Position numbers and translations under genes: made by a program. A stretch of DNA of 64,000 nucleotides, taken from assembly GCF_002804065.1 (NCBI RefSeq), contig NZ_CP024955.1, positions 1,178,001-1,242,000 of the forward strand, written 5' to 3'. This DNA comes from Kyrpidia spormannii (GTDB lineage: Bacteria > Bacillota > Bacilli > Kyrpidiales > Kyrpidiaceae). Of this stretch, positions 55,338 to 63,475 are shown one piece after another; the first letter of the stretch is position 1; each line of letters starts with the position of its first letter. A model generated the notes under the pieces. It had not been told where the DNA came from and made no database searches. It saw only the letters and a program-made list of their open reading frames with translations.

Positions 55338-56486
55338 TTACCAAGCGGCTTCGAACAATGCCAAGAGGTCTGTGTGGGACATGTCCCTCGGATTGGTGGC
55401 CAGACACGGGTCTTGAACGGCCCGGGAGGCGTATTCGCCGATTAACTCCCTCGGAATCTCCAAGTCGCGAAGTCGACTCGGTATACCGATGTCGGTACAC
55501 AGTCGCTGAATGGCACGTATGCTTTTCTCGGCGGCCTCCATAGGATGGGCGTGGTCGATGTGCTCGCCGAATGCTTCGGCCACATCCCGGAATCGATCTG
55601 GACAGGCGAGAAGGTTGAATTCGGTCACATAGGGCAACAGGACTCCGTTGATCAGGCCGTGAGGCAGATCCAGCATCCCGCCGATGGCGTGACTCATTGC
55701 GTGTACGGCTCCCAGCACGGCATTGGAGAAGGCGATTCCCGCCTGCAGGCTCGCCATCATCATGGACTCCTTGGCCCCGCTGTTGCTGCGGGATGCCACT
55801 GACTGGCGAAGGGAGGTGGCGACCAGCCGTATCGCCCGGAGTGCGTAACCATCTGTCAAAGGAGTGGCAGCCCGGGACACATAAGCTTCGATGGCGTGGG
55901 TCAAGGCGTCGATACCCGTGTATGCCGTCAGTTCGGCTGACTTTGTCATCAAGGTGGTCGGATCGCTGAGACAAATGTCGGGAATAAATGACTTTGAGAT
56001 CATCACCATCTTGGATCTTCTGCTCGTATCTACGATTACCGCAAACTGGGAAACGTCGGCCCCGGTGCCGGCCGTGGTGGGGATAGCCACGAGCGGAGGG
56101 AGCGGGTGCCCCACTCTGTCCGTCCCTTCGAATTCATGTACCCGGGTGCCGTGTACGACCACGGCTCCTATGGCTTTGGCTGCATCGATGACCGAGCCCC
56201 CTCCAATGGCGACCAAGCAATCACAGTGCTCTTGTAGATACTGCTTCACCCCGCTGTCGATCTCGACATCCTTGGGGTTTGGGGTGAGCGCGCTCCACAA
56301 GGACCACGGAACATCCACTTCGTCCAAACATTGAGTGACTTTCTTAGTCCATCCTGCTTCGACCACTCCCGGATCCGTCACCACCATGGCCCGACTGCCT
56401 CCGAGGCGAATCACAGCCCGTCCGACTTCCAGAAGAGCCCCATTTCCAAAAATAATCTCCGGAACGACAAACTTCGTGAGTCGCAA
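55338..56486 (-). CDS. Iron-containing alcohol dehydrogenase
   Basis: 382 residues from TTG 56486 (GGGAGG seven bases upstream); TTG 56501 is an in-frame alternative. NAD motif AIGGGSVIDAAKAIG, PTTAGTGADVSQFA, metal ligands in DALTHAIEAYVSRAATPLTD and HAMSHAIGGMLDLPHG. Type III ADHs oxidise or reduce short alcohols and aldehydes, often 1,3-propanediol or butanol types. It is the first gene of the unit ADH, kinase, regulator, which suggests that alcohol oxidation is what the two-component system controls. Confidence 0.93.
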   Translation of the reverse strand: MRLTKFVVPEIIFGNGALLEVGRAVIRLGGSRAMVVTDPGVVEAGWTKKVTQCLDEVDVPWSLWSALTPNPKDVEIDSGVKQYLQEHCDCLVAIGGGSVIDAAKAIGAVVVHGTRVHEFEGTDRVGHPLPPLVAIPTTAGTGADVSQFAVIVDTSRRSKMVMISKSFIPDICLSDPTTLMTKSAELTAYTGIDALTHAIEAYVSRAATPLTDGYALRAIRLVATSLRQSVASRSNSGAKESMMMASLQAGIAFSNAVLGAVHAMSHAIGGMLDLPHGLINGVLLPYVTEFNLLACPDRFRDVAEAFGEHIDHAHPMEAAEKSIRAIQRLCTDIGIPSRLRDLEIPRELIGEYASRAVQDPCLATNPRDMSHTDLLALFEAAW

Positions 56487-56575
56487 AGTGGCCCCTCCCA
56501 ATCAGAAGGTCTTACCGATGATTATACAACAAAGTTCAACAAATAGCTGAATACCGAAAAGATTCGACATAAATA

Positions 56576-56592
56576 GGCCCCATGGAGGGGCC
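56576..56592 (-). terminator. Terminator behind the DUF4242 gene
   Basis: GGCCCC/GGGGCC stem with a 5-base loop; the minus strand continues TATTTATG. It lies between the DUF4242 gene and the Fe-ADH unit. Confidence 0.55.
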
Positions 56593-56615
56593 GTGATATG
56601 ATAAAGTCTTAGACT

Positions 56616-56888
56616 TCACTCGCCGGTTGTAGGGTCCATAATATCATGAATCACCTCAATGCGATCGACTGGGAATCCACCTTTCCGGGCGTGTTCAGCG
56701 ATCTGCTCTTCTGTTTGTGCTCGGTAGACACAGTAGAGCTTATCATTCGTCACATAACTGTGCACCCATTGAATACCTGGGCCCAGATCCTGCAGCACCT
56801 GATTGGACTTCTTCGCGATTTGGTGAAGCTCTTCCCGGGAAAGCTTGCCCGCTCCGGGGATCGAACGCTCGATGATGAACTTGGGCAA
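56616..56888 (-). CDS. DUF4242 (SCO4226-like, nickel-binding) protein
   Basis: 90 residues from TTG 56888 (AAGGGGG six bases upstream). FIIERSIPGAGKLSREELHQ, GIQWVHSYVTNDKLYCVYRA and AEHARKGGFPVDRI are characteristic of DUF4242, a ferredoxin-like-fold family in which a Streptomyces member binds nickel. Function unknown. It directly follows the AdhP-type gene on the same strand (31 bases apart), so it is probably cotranscribed from the sigma-54 promoter. Confidence 0.88.
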   Translation of the reverse strand: MPKFIIERSIPGAGKLSREELHQIAKKSNQVLQDLGPGIQWVHSYVTNDKLYCVYRAQTEEQIAEHARKGGFPVDRIEVIHDIMDPTTGE

Positions 56889-56919
56889 GTTGGTTCCCCC
56901 TTTGCGTAATGTGGAGCTG

Positions 56920-57930
56920 TCAGATTTCAAACACCAGCCGAGCCTTGGCTTGGGCGCTTTCAACTTCGTGGAAACATTGGTTGACGTCATCCAGGTTGCG
57001 CTTTTCGTACATCACTTTTGTCAAGCCGGAGGCGTGGATGTCGAACACTTCCTGCAGATCCACTCGGGTTCCCACAATCGATCCCTGAATCCGGATGGCG
57101 TTGAGGACTGTTTCGAAAATCGGAATCTGAACGTAGTTGTCGGCCGGGAGCGCCACAAACACCACAGTACCGCCGGGATGGAGGCACTGATATGCTTGCT
57201 CAAAGGCCTTCGGCGACACCGCCACGCTGATGGCGGCGTCCGCTCCACCGAGTTTCTGGATTTCCGCCACGGCATCCTGTTTTCTTCCGTTGATGACAAA
57301 ATCCGCCCCGAGCTGTTTGGCTAAATCCAACTTTTCGTCCACCAGATCCACCGCGACCACAGACGCGCCGGCAACTTTTGCGTACTGCATGGCCAAGTGC
57401 CCAAGGCCACCAATGCCGAACACCGCTACCAGGGAGGAGGGTCGAGCGCCCGACATCTTAACAGCTTTGTACGTGGTTACCCCAGCGCAGGTCAGCGGTG
57501 CCGCGTCGAAAGGATCCACTCCTTTCGGAACAATTCCGACATAATCCGCATACGCCTTGGCATACTCCGCATAAGCGCCGTCCAAGATGTATCCGGTCTG
57601 CTTCTGGCTCTGGCACAGCGTCTCCCATCCGCTTACGCAGTATTTGCAGTGACCGCAGGCATACCCAAGCCAGGGAATGGCCACCCGATCCCCTTCTTTG
57701 ACTCGGGTCACGCCTTTGCCGACACTTTCGACGATCCCGACGCCCTCGTGACCGGGAATGAAGGGTAGCTTGGGCTTGATCGGCCAGTCGCCGTGGGCGG
57801 CGTGGATATCCGTGTGGCAAAGTCCGGAGGCTTCAATCTTTACGACAATCTCGCCTTCGCCGGGTGTGGGCTTCGGCACGTCCTCAATGCGTAACGGTTC
57901 GCTGAAACTGTGAACGACAGCAGCCTTCAT
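56920..57930 (-). CDS. adhP: Zinc-dependent alcohol dehydrogenase, AdhP/ADH-T type
   Basis: 336 residues, close to the 337 of Geobacillus ADH-T. Catalytic zinc ligands Cys38 (SGLCHTD), His61-Glu62 (GHEGVG) and Cys near 148 (PLTCAGVTTYKA); structural zinc Cys92, 95, 98 and 106 (ACGHCKYC...LC); NAD motif GIGGLGHLA. It oxidises primary short-chain alcohols to aldehydes. It has its own sigma-54 promoter about 50-65 bases upstream and repeats further out, and lies next to a sigma-54-type two-component system and a second alcohol dehydrogenase. Confidence 0.95.
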   Translation of the reverse strand: MKAAVVHSFSEPLRIEDVPKPTPGEGEIVVKIEASGLCHTDIHAAHGDWPIKPKLPFIPGHEGVGIVESVGKGVTRVKEGDRVAIPWLGYACGHCKYCVSGWETLCQSQKQTGYILDGAYAEYAKAYADYVGIVPKGVDPFDAAPLTCAGVTTYKAVKMSGARPSSLVAVFGIGGLGHLAMQYAKVAGASVVAVDLVDEKLDLAKQLGADFVINGRKQDAVAEIQKLGGADAAISVAVSPKAFEQAYQCLHPGGTVVFVALPADNYVQIPIFETVLNAIRIQGSIVGTRVDLQEVFDIHASGLTKVMYEKRNLDDVNQCFHEVESAQAKARLVFEI

Positions 57931-57981
57931 CCACCATCAACCTCCATTACAATGATTGAAATGTGGTACGCCCTCATGCTC

Positions 57982-57997
57982 AGCAAAAATGATGCCA
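57982..57997 (-). promoter_or_regulatory. Sigma-54 (-24/-12) promoter of adhP
   Basis: Minus strand TGGCATCATTTTTGCT: TGGCAT, 5 bases, TTGCT, GG and GC ten bases apart. It lies 52 bases before the adhP start. Confidence 0.85.
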
Positions 57998-58081
57998 TGT
58001 CAGAATCAATCCGAAAGATGCAAAAAACAGAAGTATTTTCGGGTATACGGCATATTCTCTTGGGCATCTATCCGACGGATA

Positions 58082-58118
58082 GTCCGATTTTTTGGATTCA
58101 TTGGTCCGATTTTTTGGA
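58082..58118. promoter_or_regulatory. Tandem upstream activator repeats of adhP
   Basis: GTCCGATTTTTTGGA occurs at 58082-58096 and 58104-58118, exactly 22 bases apart (two helical turns), each an imperfect TCC-N8-GGA dyad. A TATCCG-A-CGGATA palindrome abuts on the promoter side (58069-58081). The distance of 85-120 bases to the -24/-12 promoter fits an NtrC-type enhancer. Confidence 0.65.
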
Positions 58119-58210
58119 ATCGGTTCATGGGCCCATGGGCCAAGGAACTAAGAGTATGCAAAAGTTTTCCCTGCCGCATGTTCGTGGGGGCCTGGCTCCG
58201 ACGGTAGAGA

Positions 58211-58244
58211 AAACCCGGCCAACATCCTTGGGACATTGGCCGGG
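58211..58244 (-). terminator. Terminator of the acyltransferase gene
   Basis: CCCGGCCAA (58214-58222) pairs with TTGGCCGGG (58236-58244); on the minus strand the stem is followed by TTTTCTCT. Confidence 0.75.
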
Positions 58245-58275
58245 CCGGAAAGTTGCCAAGGCCGCTTGTTGGTGA

Positions 58276-60576
58276 TCAATGTGGACTGGGTATAGTTGTG
58301 GGGGATGGACGCCCACCCGGTTCATCTCCCCGTTGCAACGGTGACTCATCTTCAGGTGCCGGGGGGACCGAGAGTGAAGCCTTGATGGTACTGTCCGTGG
58401 TCGCGGGTCGTTTCGCGGAAGATGCCGGATGCCGCACGGACAAGGTGAAGTCCTGCACATCTAGAGCACTTCGGGAAGGGAGGGGTGATAACGCCCTATT
58501 GGGCCGAATCGCGGCGGCGACAAGTTCGGCGTATGCCCTGGATCCTTGGGGAGTCAAATGGACCCCGTCGGAATAGAACCATTCGGTTTTCCCTGAACTG
58601 GCGCGATACCAGTCAATGACCGTGAGATCCGGGTGGCGGGCGGCGGCTTCGGCGAGGGTACGATTGACCACGTCCTGCCAAGGACGGGGGACCCGGACGT
58701 TGATCGCCAGGACCCGCCGGGGGGCCAGTTGGGCTAACAGATCGTCCAGTTGCCGGTCTGTGAAAGGTCCATTGGTGCCGAGCTCGATGATGACGGTGTC
58801 TCCGAGCTTTCCGGTGCGCTCCAATTCAGCGGCCACGTCACCCGCCTGGATGAATTGTCGACCGACCTTGCCATCCACGACAATTCCCGGCAAGAGGTTC
58901 TGCAGGTACGGTGCGGCGTCGAGAAGGACCGAATCGCCTACCACAGTGATTCCCGTGCCTACTTTCCCATCCTGGCCGGGATTCCCGCCTTGATTCCCGG
59001 AGGATCGGGGATTGTCCGAGGGACCGGAAGGCGAGGTTCCAGTGCCCGGCTCACCCCCGCCCGAAGAAGGTGCCCCGTCCGCGCCCTCCGTGGATCCGTC
59101 AGTAGAGGTTGACGGTCCCGGGGTGGACGGCGGAGGGCAGGTGCCCCCTGAGCCCTGGTGGGGTGTCCCCGGGCGAGTGCCCGCGCTCCCTCCAGGCTGT
59201 GAAGTAGGCGCTACAGAGGTGGGCTCCGGCGGGGTGCCGCCCATGCCCGGAACGGGAGCCGTGACAGAAACGGCAGTTCCTCCACCTCGCCATGGACCCC
59301 ACCCCAGGACATTCGCGCCCGCATGAGCGTGAAGCCACGATCCGGCAACGATCAGCAGGAGCGCCGCCGACAGCGCGGCCGCGCCGGTCAGGCGTGCGGG
59401 CCCCACAACTCGAACTCGACCGCCTTTGCGCAAGGTTGTCCACAGTCGGCCCAGAGAGCCAAGGGCGGGGGCCGCACCGCCAACTTGGCCCCCGGATTTT
59501 CCCCGGCGTAAAATGGGCTTCTCGATAAAACGCCAGGATAGGGCGGCCAACCCGATGCTCGCCGCTACCTGGAGTCCCGCCCGGATTCCATCCCACTGGC
59601 CGGCAGTGTTCAGAGGAGTCGTCAGGACGATGACGGGATAATGCCAAAGGTAGATCCCGTAACTGCGCACCCCGATCCACCTCAGGGGTGCCCATCCCAG
59701 GATGCGCCCGAAAGCCACACCGGGGTGCGCGGCGGCGGCCACCATTGCCAGGGTGGCCAGGGAGAGCAGCAGCATCCCTCCCGGATAGAGAAAAGGTCCG
59801 TACTCATCGGACGTCAAGATCAGAATCAAGACCACGAGGAGCCCCGCGATGCCCGCAGCGGAGAGCAGCCGCCGGCGCCCCCGGGAAAGGGCCGCTGCCA
59901 AATGTCGGCTCGGCCAAACCAGGGCCAGGGCCGCGCCGAACAGCAGCGCAAAGGCCCGGGTGTCCGTCCCGTAATAGACCCGACTGGGGTCAACTCCCGG
60001 CTGATAAATCCACGCCATCGCCCCGGCCGAGAGGATCGCCCCCGTCAAAATCCCGGTCAACATCCAGCGTCGGGACAAGCGGCGGAGTCCCAAGGCCAGC
60101 AGCAAGGGCCACAGCAGGTAGAACTGTTCCTCTACGGCCAGGGACCACAGGTGTCCAAAAGGAGAGGGCGGCCCGAATTGTTGAAAGTACGAGATGTGAT
60201 GAAAAATATACCACCAGTTGCTCACATAAAAGAAGGCCGCTACCAAGTCCCCCCAGAGGCTCCCCAGCCGTCCGGGATCGGAGACAAGCAAAACGAGAAT
60301 CACGGTGATCAGCAGCAGCCACAGTGCCGGGATGAGGCGGCGAAAGCGGCGCATCCAGAAATCCCGAAGATCAATCCGACCTGTTTGACGCCATTCTTCT
60401 GCCAAAAGATCGGTAATGAGGTACCCCGACAACACGAAAAAAACGCCTACCCCCAACATCCCACCCGGGGCCCAGCCCGGGTTCAGGTGGTAGGCAAGGA
60501 CCGCGAGTACCGCCAGTGCTCGCAATCCATCCAGCCCGGGCATGTAGCGGCCGCCGCTTCTCATCGGTTCGGGCAT
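58276..60576 (-). CDS. OafA/OatA-type membrane acyltransferase with SGNH domain
   Basis: 766 residues from ATG 60576 (GAGGGG nine bases upstream). The N-terminal 370 residues are an acyltransferase-3 domain with GLDGLRALAVLAVLAYHL and FFVLSGYLIT, about ten helices, and LWSLAVEEQFYLLWPLLL. A Pro/Ser/Gly-rich linker of over 100 residues follows, then an extracellular SGNH hydrolase domain with VVGDSVL, ELGTNGPF and DGVHLTPQG. Such proteins O-acetylate peptidoglycan or surface polymers outside the membrane. The C-terminal tail after the SGNH domain is long and Pro-rich. Monocistronic with its own terminator. Confidence 0.9.
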   Translation of the reverse strand: MPEPMRSGGRYMPGLDGLRALAVLAVLAYHLNPGWAPGGMLGVGVFFVLSGYLITDLLAEEWRQTGRIDLRDFWMRRFRRLIPALWLLLITVILVLLVSDPGRLGSLWGDLVAAFFYVSNWWYIFHHISYFQQFGPPSPFGHLWSLAVEEQFYLLWPLLLALGLRRLSRRWMLTGILTGAILSAGAMAWIYQPGVDPSRVYYGTDTRAFALLFGAALALVWPSRHLAAALSRGRRRLLSAAGIAGLLVVLILILTSDEYGPFLYPGGMLLLSLATLAMVAAAAHPGVAFGRILGWAPLRWIGVRSYGIYLWHYPVIVLTTPLNTAGQWDGIRAGLQVAASIGLAALSWRFIEKPILRRGKSGGQVGGAAPALGSLGRLWTTLRKGGRVRVVGPARLTGAAALSAALLLIVAGSWLHAHAGANVLGWGPWRGGGTAVSVTAPVPGMGGTPPEPTSVAPTSQPGGSAGTRPGTPHQGSGGTCPPPSTPGPSTSTDGSTEGADGAPSSGGGEPGTGTSPSGPSDNPRSSGNQGGNPGQDGKVGTGITVVGDSVLLDAAPYLQNLLPGIVVDGKVGRQFIQAGDVAAELERTGKLGDTVIIELGTNGPFTDRQLDDLLAQLAPRRVLAINVRVPRPWQDVVNRTLAEAAARHPDLTVIDWYRASSGKTEWFYSDGVHLTPQGSRAYAELVAAAIRPNRALSPLPSRSALDVQDFTLSVRHPASSAKRPATTDSTIKASLSVPPAPEDESPLQRGDEPGGRPSPTTIPSPH

Positions 60577-60749
60577 ACTGTCCAATCCCCTCATCCCTCG
60601 AAGATATCTTTTATCCACATCATACAGACGAAATGGGATCGGCATGTGTTACGGTTGACCATTGGCGCGAATCCTGTGTCCAGTTTGTGATATGCTTAAA
60701 CGGGGCGCTAATAAGAGGGCAAGATTTTGCGGAAAAAGAGGGGTTAACG

Positions 60750-61451
60750 GTGAAAATTGTTTGTTTCGGGGACAGCGTGACCCGGGGAATCTCCTTTTTT
60801 AGGGGCCGATTGCGCATCCAGCGACAGAATTACCCGTATTTTCTTCAGGAACGGTTAGATGGGGAAGGAAGAGATATTCAGGTGGTCAATAAAGGGGTGT
60901 GGAATGACACCTCGACCCATCTTTTACAGCGTCTCAAGGCCGATGTCCTGGACCTGGATCCGGATCTTGTACTCATCGAAATCGGGGGCAACGATTGTAA
61001 TTTTCGCTGGGACGAGGTAGCAGCCAGTCCCCACGATGTTCATGAACCGATCGTTCCACTGAGGGAGTATTTAGAAAATGTGACGAGGCTGGTCAAGGAA
61101 ATCGATGGGAGAGGAACCTTGCCGGTCCTTCTCACCCTGTTGCCCCTCGACCCCGTTCGGTATTACCGACATTTGGTTCGATTCTACGGCGATAAACTGG
61201 GGCATTGGATCGGCCTCTGCGGCGGGATTGAGCATTGGCATGGCATGTACAATCGTTTCCTGCGGCGATTGATCAGCGACTTAAATATATCTTGGATTGA
61301 TCTGCGCAATCGATTCAAGCGAAAGGGTGACTTGCAGGAGTTACTCAGTGACGACGGCGTTCATCCTTTACCAACGGGTTATCGGGCGATGGCGGAGTGT
61401 ATCCTGGAGGGCCTGATCGAGCTCGGCCTGGCGAAACCGGCCAGGGGTTGA
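60750..61451 (+). CDS. SGNH/GDSL-family hydrolase
   Basis: 233 residues from GTG 60750 (AGAGGGG upstream); the frame is open further but would overlap the divergent acyltransferase start. Block I is FGDSVTRG with the nucleophilic Ser, block III IEIGGNDCNF, block V DDGVHPLPTGYRAM with Asp and His. No signal peptide from this start, so cytoplasmic. It is divergent to the acyltransferase that itself carries an SGNH domain; both might act on the same acylated polymer or precursor. Confidence 0.87.
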   Translation: MKIVCFGDSVTRGISFFRGRLRIQRQNYPYFLQERLDGEGRDIQVVNKGVWNDTSTHLLQRLKADVLDLDPDLVLIEIGGNDCNFRWDEVAASPHDVHEPIVPLREYLENVTRLVKEIDGRGTLPVLLTLLPLDPVRYYRHLVRFYGDKLGHWIGLCGGIEHWHGMYNRFLRRLISDLNISWIDLRNRFKRKGDLQELLSDDGVHPLPTGYRAMAECILEGLIELGLAKPARG

Positions 61452-61507
61452 TTGGCGCCGAATGGGCGCGGCCCCCGGGCCGGTAAGGGGATCCAGTGCC
61501 TGCACCG

Positions 61508-62419
61508 TCAGACTTCGGACAACCGATTTTGAACTTTGGGCTTGTCGTAGGCCACGTCCCGATACCGGGCCGGAAGGTCGCCGCAGAAGGGCCAGTTGCG
61601 CCGTTTAAGAAGTTCCAGGGGCGTTTCCCAGGCAATCCGCTTTTGCGCCTCGTCGGAGATCGGCATCTCTTGGAATCGTTTCCATGAAGCCCCTACCGAT
61701 TCGATGGCCATGGCGTAATCGCTGCCGTACAGAACCCGGTCTGCATATCGCTCCATCAAGGGATACAGGGTCTCACCGAGCCCGTCCTCGTCGGCGGAGG
61801 CCACGGCCCCGGTCCCGTCCAAGTACAGATTCGGGAACCTCTCCAGCCAATCAAAGGCCTTAGGGATCTCGGGATATAACATGTGGGCCGCGACGGTGAT
61901 CAACTTCGGGTGCCGCTGGAGGATCTGTTCCAAATCCGGGGTGATGCCGGAGCGGCCATAAAAGGCATCGTAACCGGTGTGGACGAAAAAGATGGCTCCC
62001 GTGTCCTCCAGGTACTGATAGACCGGCTCGAGCAAGGGGTGGGACAACTCCAGCCTCTGGGCGTACGGGTGCAGCTTGAGACCGACAAAATGGCGGTTCT
62101 CCAAGGCCTCCCGAACGATCGGTAGGGGATCGCCATCGTGAACGTGGACAGACACAAAGGGCAATGCTTCCGGGGTTCGCAGGGCGAACTCCGTCTGCCA
62201 GTCCAGAATCTCGACACTTGTCTTGGGAAAGATGGGAAAAAAGAAGTTAAAAAAATACGTAATTCCGGTATCCCGGATGTGCCGCAGCAGGTCCTCCTCG
62301 GTGGTCGTCTCCGGATCCAAACCCATGTTAAAACCGGCTTTGACCGCCCAGCGGATGCCGCTTTTCATCCGCTTTTCCGCCATGATGTGCATGTGAGCGT
62401 CCAGTCGGTACGAACTCAT
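61508..62419 (-). CDS. Amidohydrolase-2 family protein
   Basis: 303 residues, TIM-barrel amidohydrolase of the ACMSD type: DAHMHI at the start, FVGLKLHPYAQ, FFVHTGYDAF, a barrel His in VAAHMLYPE and YGSDYAMA with the last Asp. The group includes decarboxylases and lactonases as well as hydrolases. ATG overlaps the stop of the upstream dehydratase gene by 4 bases, so the two are coupled. Confidence 0.87.
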   Translation of the reverse strand: MSSYRLDAHMHIMAEKRMKSGIRWAVKAGFNMGLDPETTTEEDLLRHIRDTGITYFFNFFFPIFPKTSVEILDWQTEFALRTPEALPFVSVHVHDGDPLPIVREALENRHFVGLKLHPYAQRLELSHPLLEPVYQYLEDTGAIFFVHTGYDAFYGRSGITPDLEQILQRHPKLITVAAHMLYPEIPKAFDWLERFPNLYLDGTGAVASADEDGLGETLYPLMERYADRVLYGSDYAMAIESVGASWKRFQEMPISDEAQKRIAWETPLELLKRRNWPFCGDLPARYRDVAYDKPKVQNRLSEV

Positions 62420-63426
62420 GTCCTGTCTCCCTCCTTTTGCGGTCCCGGTTTCTGGTCTTCCTCGATCCAGCGCCGCACCAGGTCGAGATCAACGTTTCCG
62501 CCGCTGAGCACGCAGACGATGGGGCCGCCGCCCGCCGAGGTGCCGGCCTGGGTCGCGGCGGCCACAGATACACAACCCGAAGGTTCCACGAGCAATTTTT
62601 CTTCCCCGAGCAGCTCGAGCAGTGTCCGGTGAATCTCCGCATCACCCACCAGCACCAACTCGTCTACATATTTTTGGACAATCGGGAAAGTAAAAGTTCC
62701 CGGGTGGCTGGACCGCAGGCCGTCGGCGACGGTGGTGCTCACTCCAATATCCACGATGTGGCCCGCACGGCGGGAAAGATACGTATCATTGGCGAGCTCC
62801 GGCTCCACTCCGTAGATCCGGGTGCGGGGCGACCGATTTTTGATCGCTGTGGCAATGCCGGAGATCAGCCCGCCACCGCCCACGGGCACGAATACCGCCT
62901 GTACCTCGGGCAGCTGTTCGAGGATTTCCAGACCAATCGTCCCCTGGCCGGCGACGACGTGGGGGTCGTCATAAGGGGGAATAAAAATAAACCCGCGTTC
63001 TCTTGCCAAATTCTGTGCCAGGTCGATCCGTTCGTTTGATGTTTTCCCGTGTCGGATCACTTCGGCCCCGTGGCGAAGAATGGCCTGTTCTTTGACCGGC
63101 GCTACATTTTCCGGCACGATGACGGTACAGCCCAGTCCCAGGGACTTGGCAGCAAAGGCGACGGCCTGGCCGTGGTTTCCTGAAGAACCGGTGATCACTC
63201 CGAGGGGAGATGACCCGGATTCAAGTAGGGATTTGATCTTGTTGGTTGCCCCGCGAAGTTTGAACGAACCTGTGCGCTGCAGGTTTTCGCATTTCAGATA
63301 GACGGGCGCACCGGCCTTCTCCGAGATGCGGGGGGCGTACAGTAGGGGAGTGGTGGTTACCTGCTCCCCAATGCGCCGGCGCGCTTGTTCGATGTCTGAG
63401 AGCGTCACCGCGTCTTCGTGGTTCAT
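62416..63426 (-). CDS. Threonine/serine dehydratase-like PLP enzyme
   Basis: 336 residues. Fold type II PLP enzyme: GSFKLRGATNKI with the Schiff-base Lys, SSGNHGQAVAFAA, GGGGLISGI phosphate loop and VLSGGNVD near the end. The length matches catabolic threonine dehydratases and serine racemases without a regulatory domain. It removes ammonia from Thr or Ser to give a 2-oxo acid. In the order quinone-oxidoreductase-like, dehydratase, amidohydrolase it forms a three-gene unit. Confidence 0.9.
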   Translation of the reverse strand: MNHEDAVTLSDIEQARRRIGEQVTTTPLLYAPRISEKAGAPVYLKCENLQRTGSFKLRGATNKIKSLLESGSSPLGVITGSSGNHGQAVAFAAKSLGLGCTVIVPENVAPVKEQAILRHGAEVIRHGKTSNERIDLAQNLARERGFIFIPPYDDPHVVAGQGTIGLEILEQLPEVQAVFVPVGGGGLISGIATAIKNRSPRTRIYGVEPELANDTYLSRRAGHIVDIGVSTTVADGLRSSHPGTFTFPIVQKYVDELVLVGDAEIHRTLLELLGEEKLLVEPSGCVSVAAATQAGTSAGGGPIVCVLSGGNVDLDLVRRWIEEDQKPGPQKEGDRT

Positions 63427-63475
63427 CCTTCGAATCCTTCCTCTCTCCAGGGGGCCGGCCAGGCCTGGCCCGGTG

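Noticed and set aside
58140-58151. CATGGGCCCATGG-type palindrome upstream of adhP as an operator
   Set aside because: A short GC-rich self-complementary sequence with no second copy in the region; the tandem GTCCGATTTTTTGGA repeats are better candidates.
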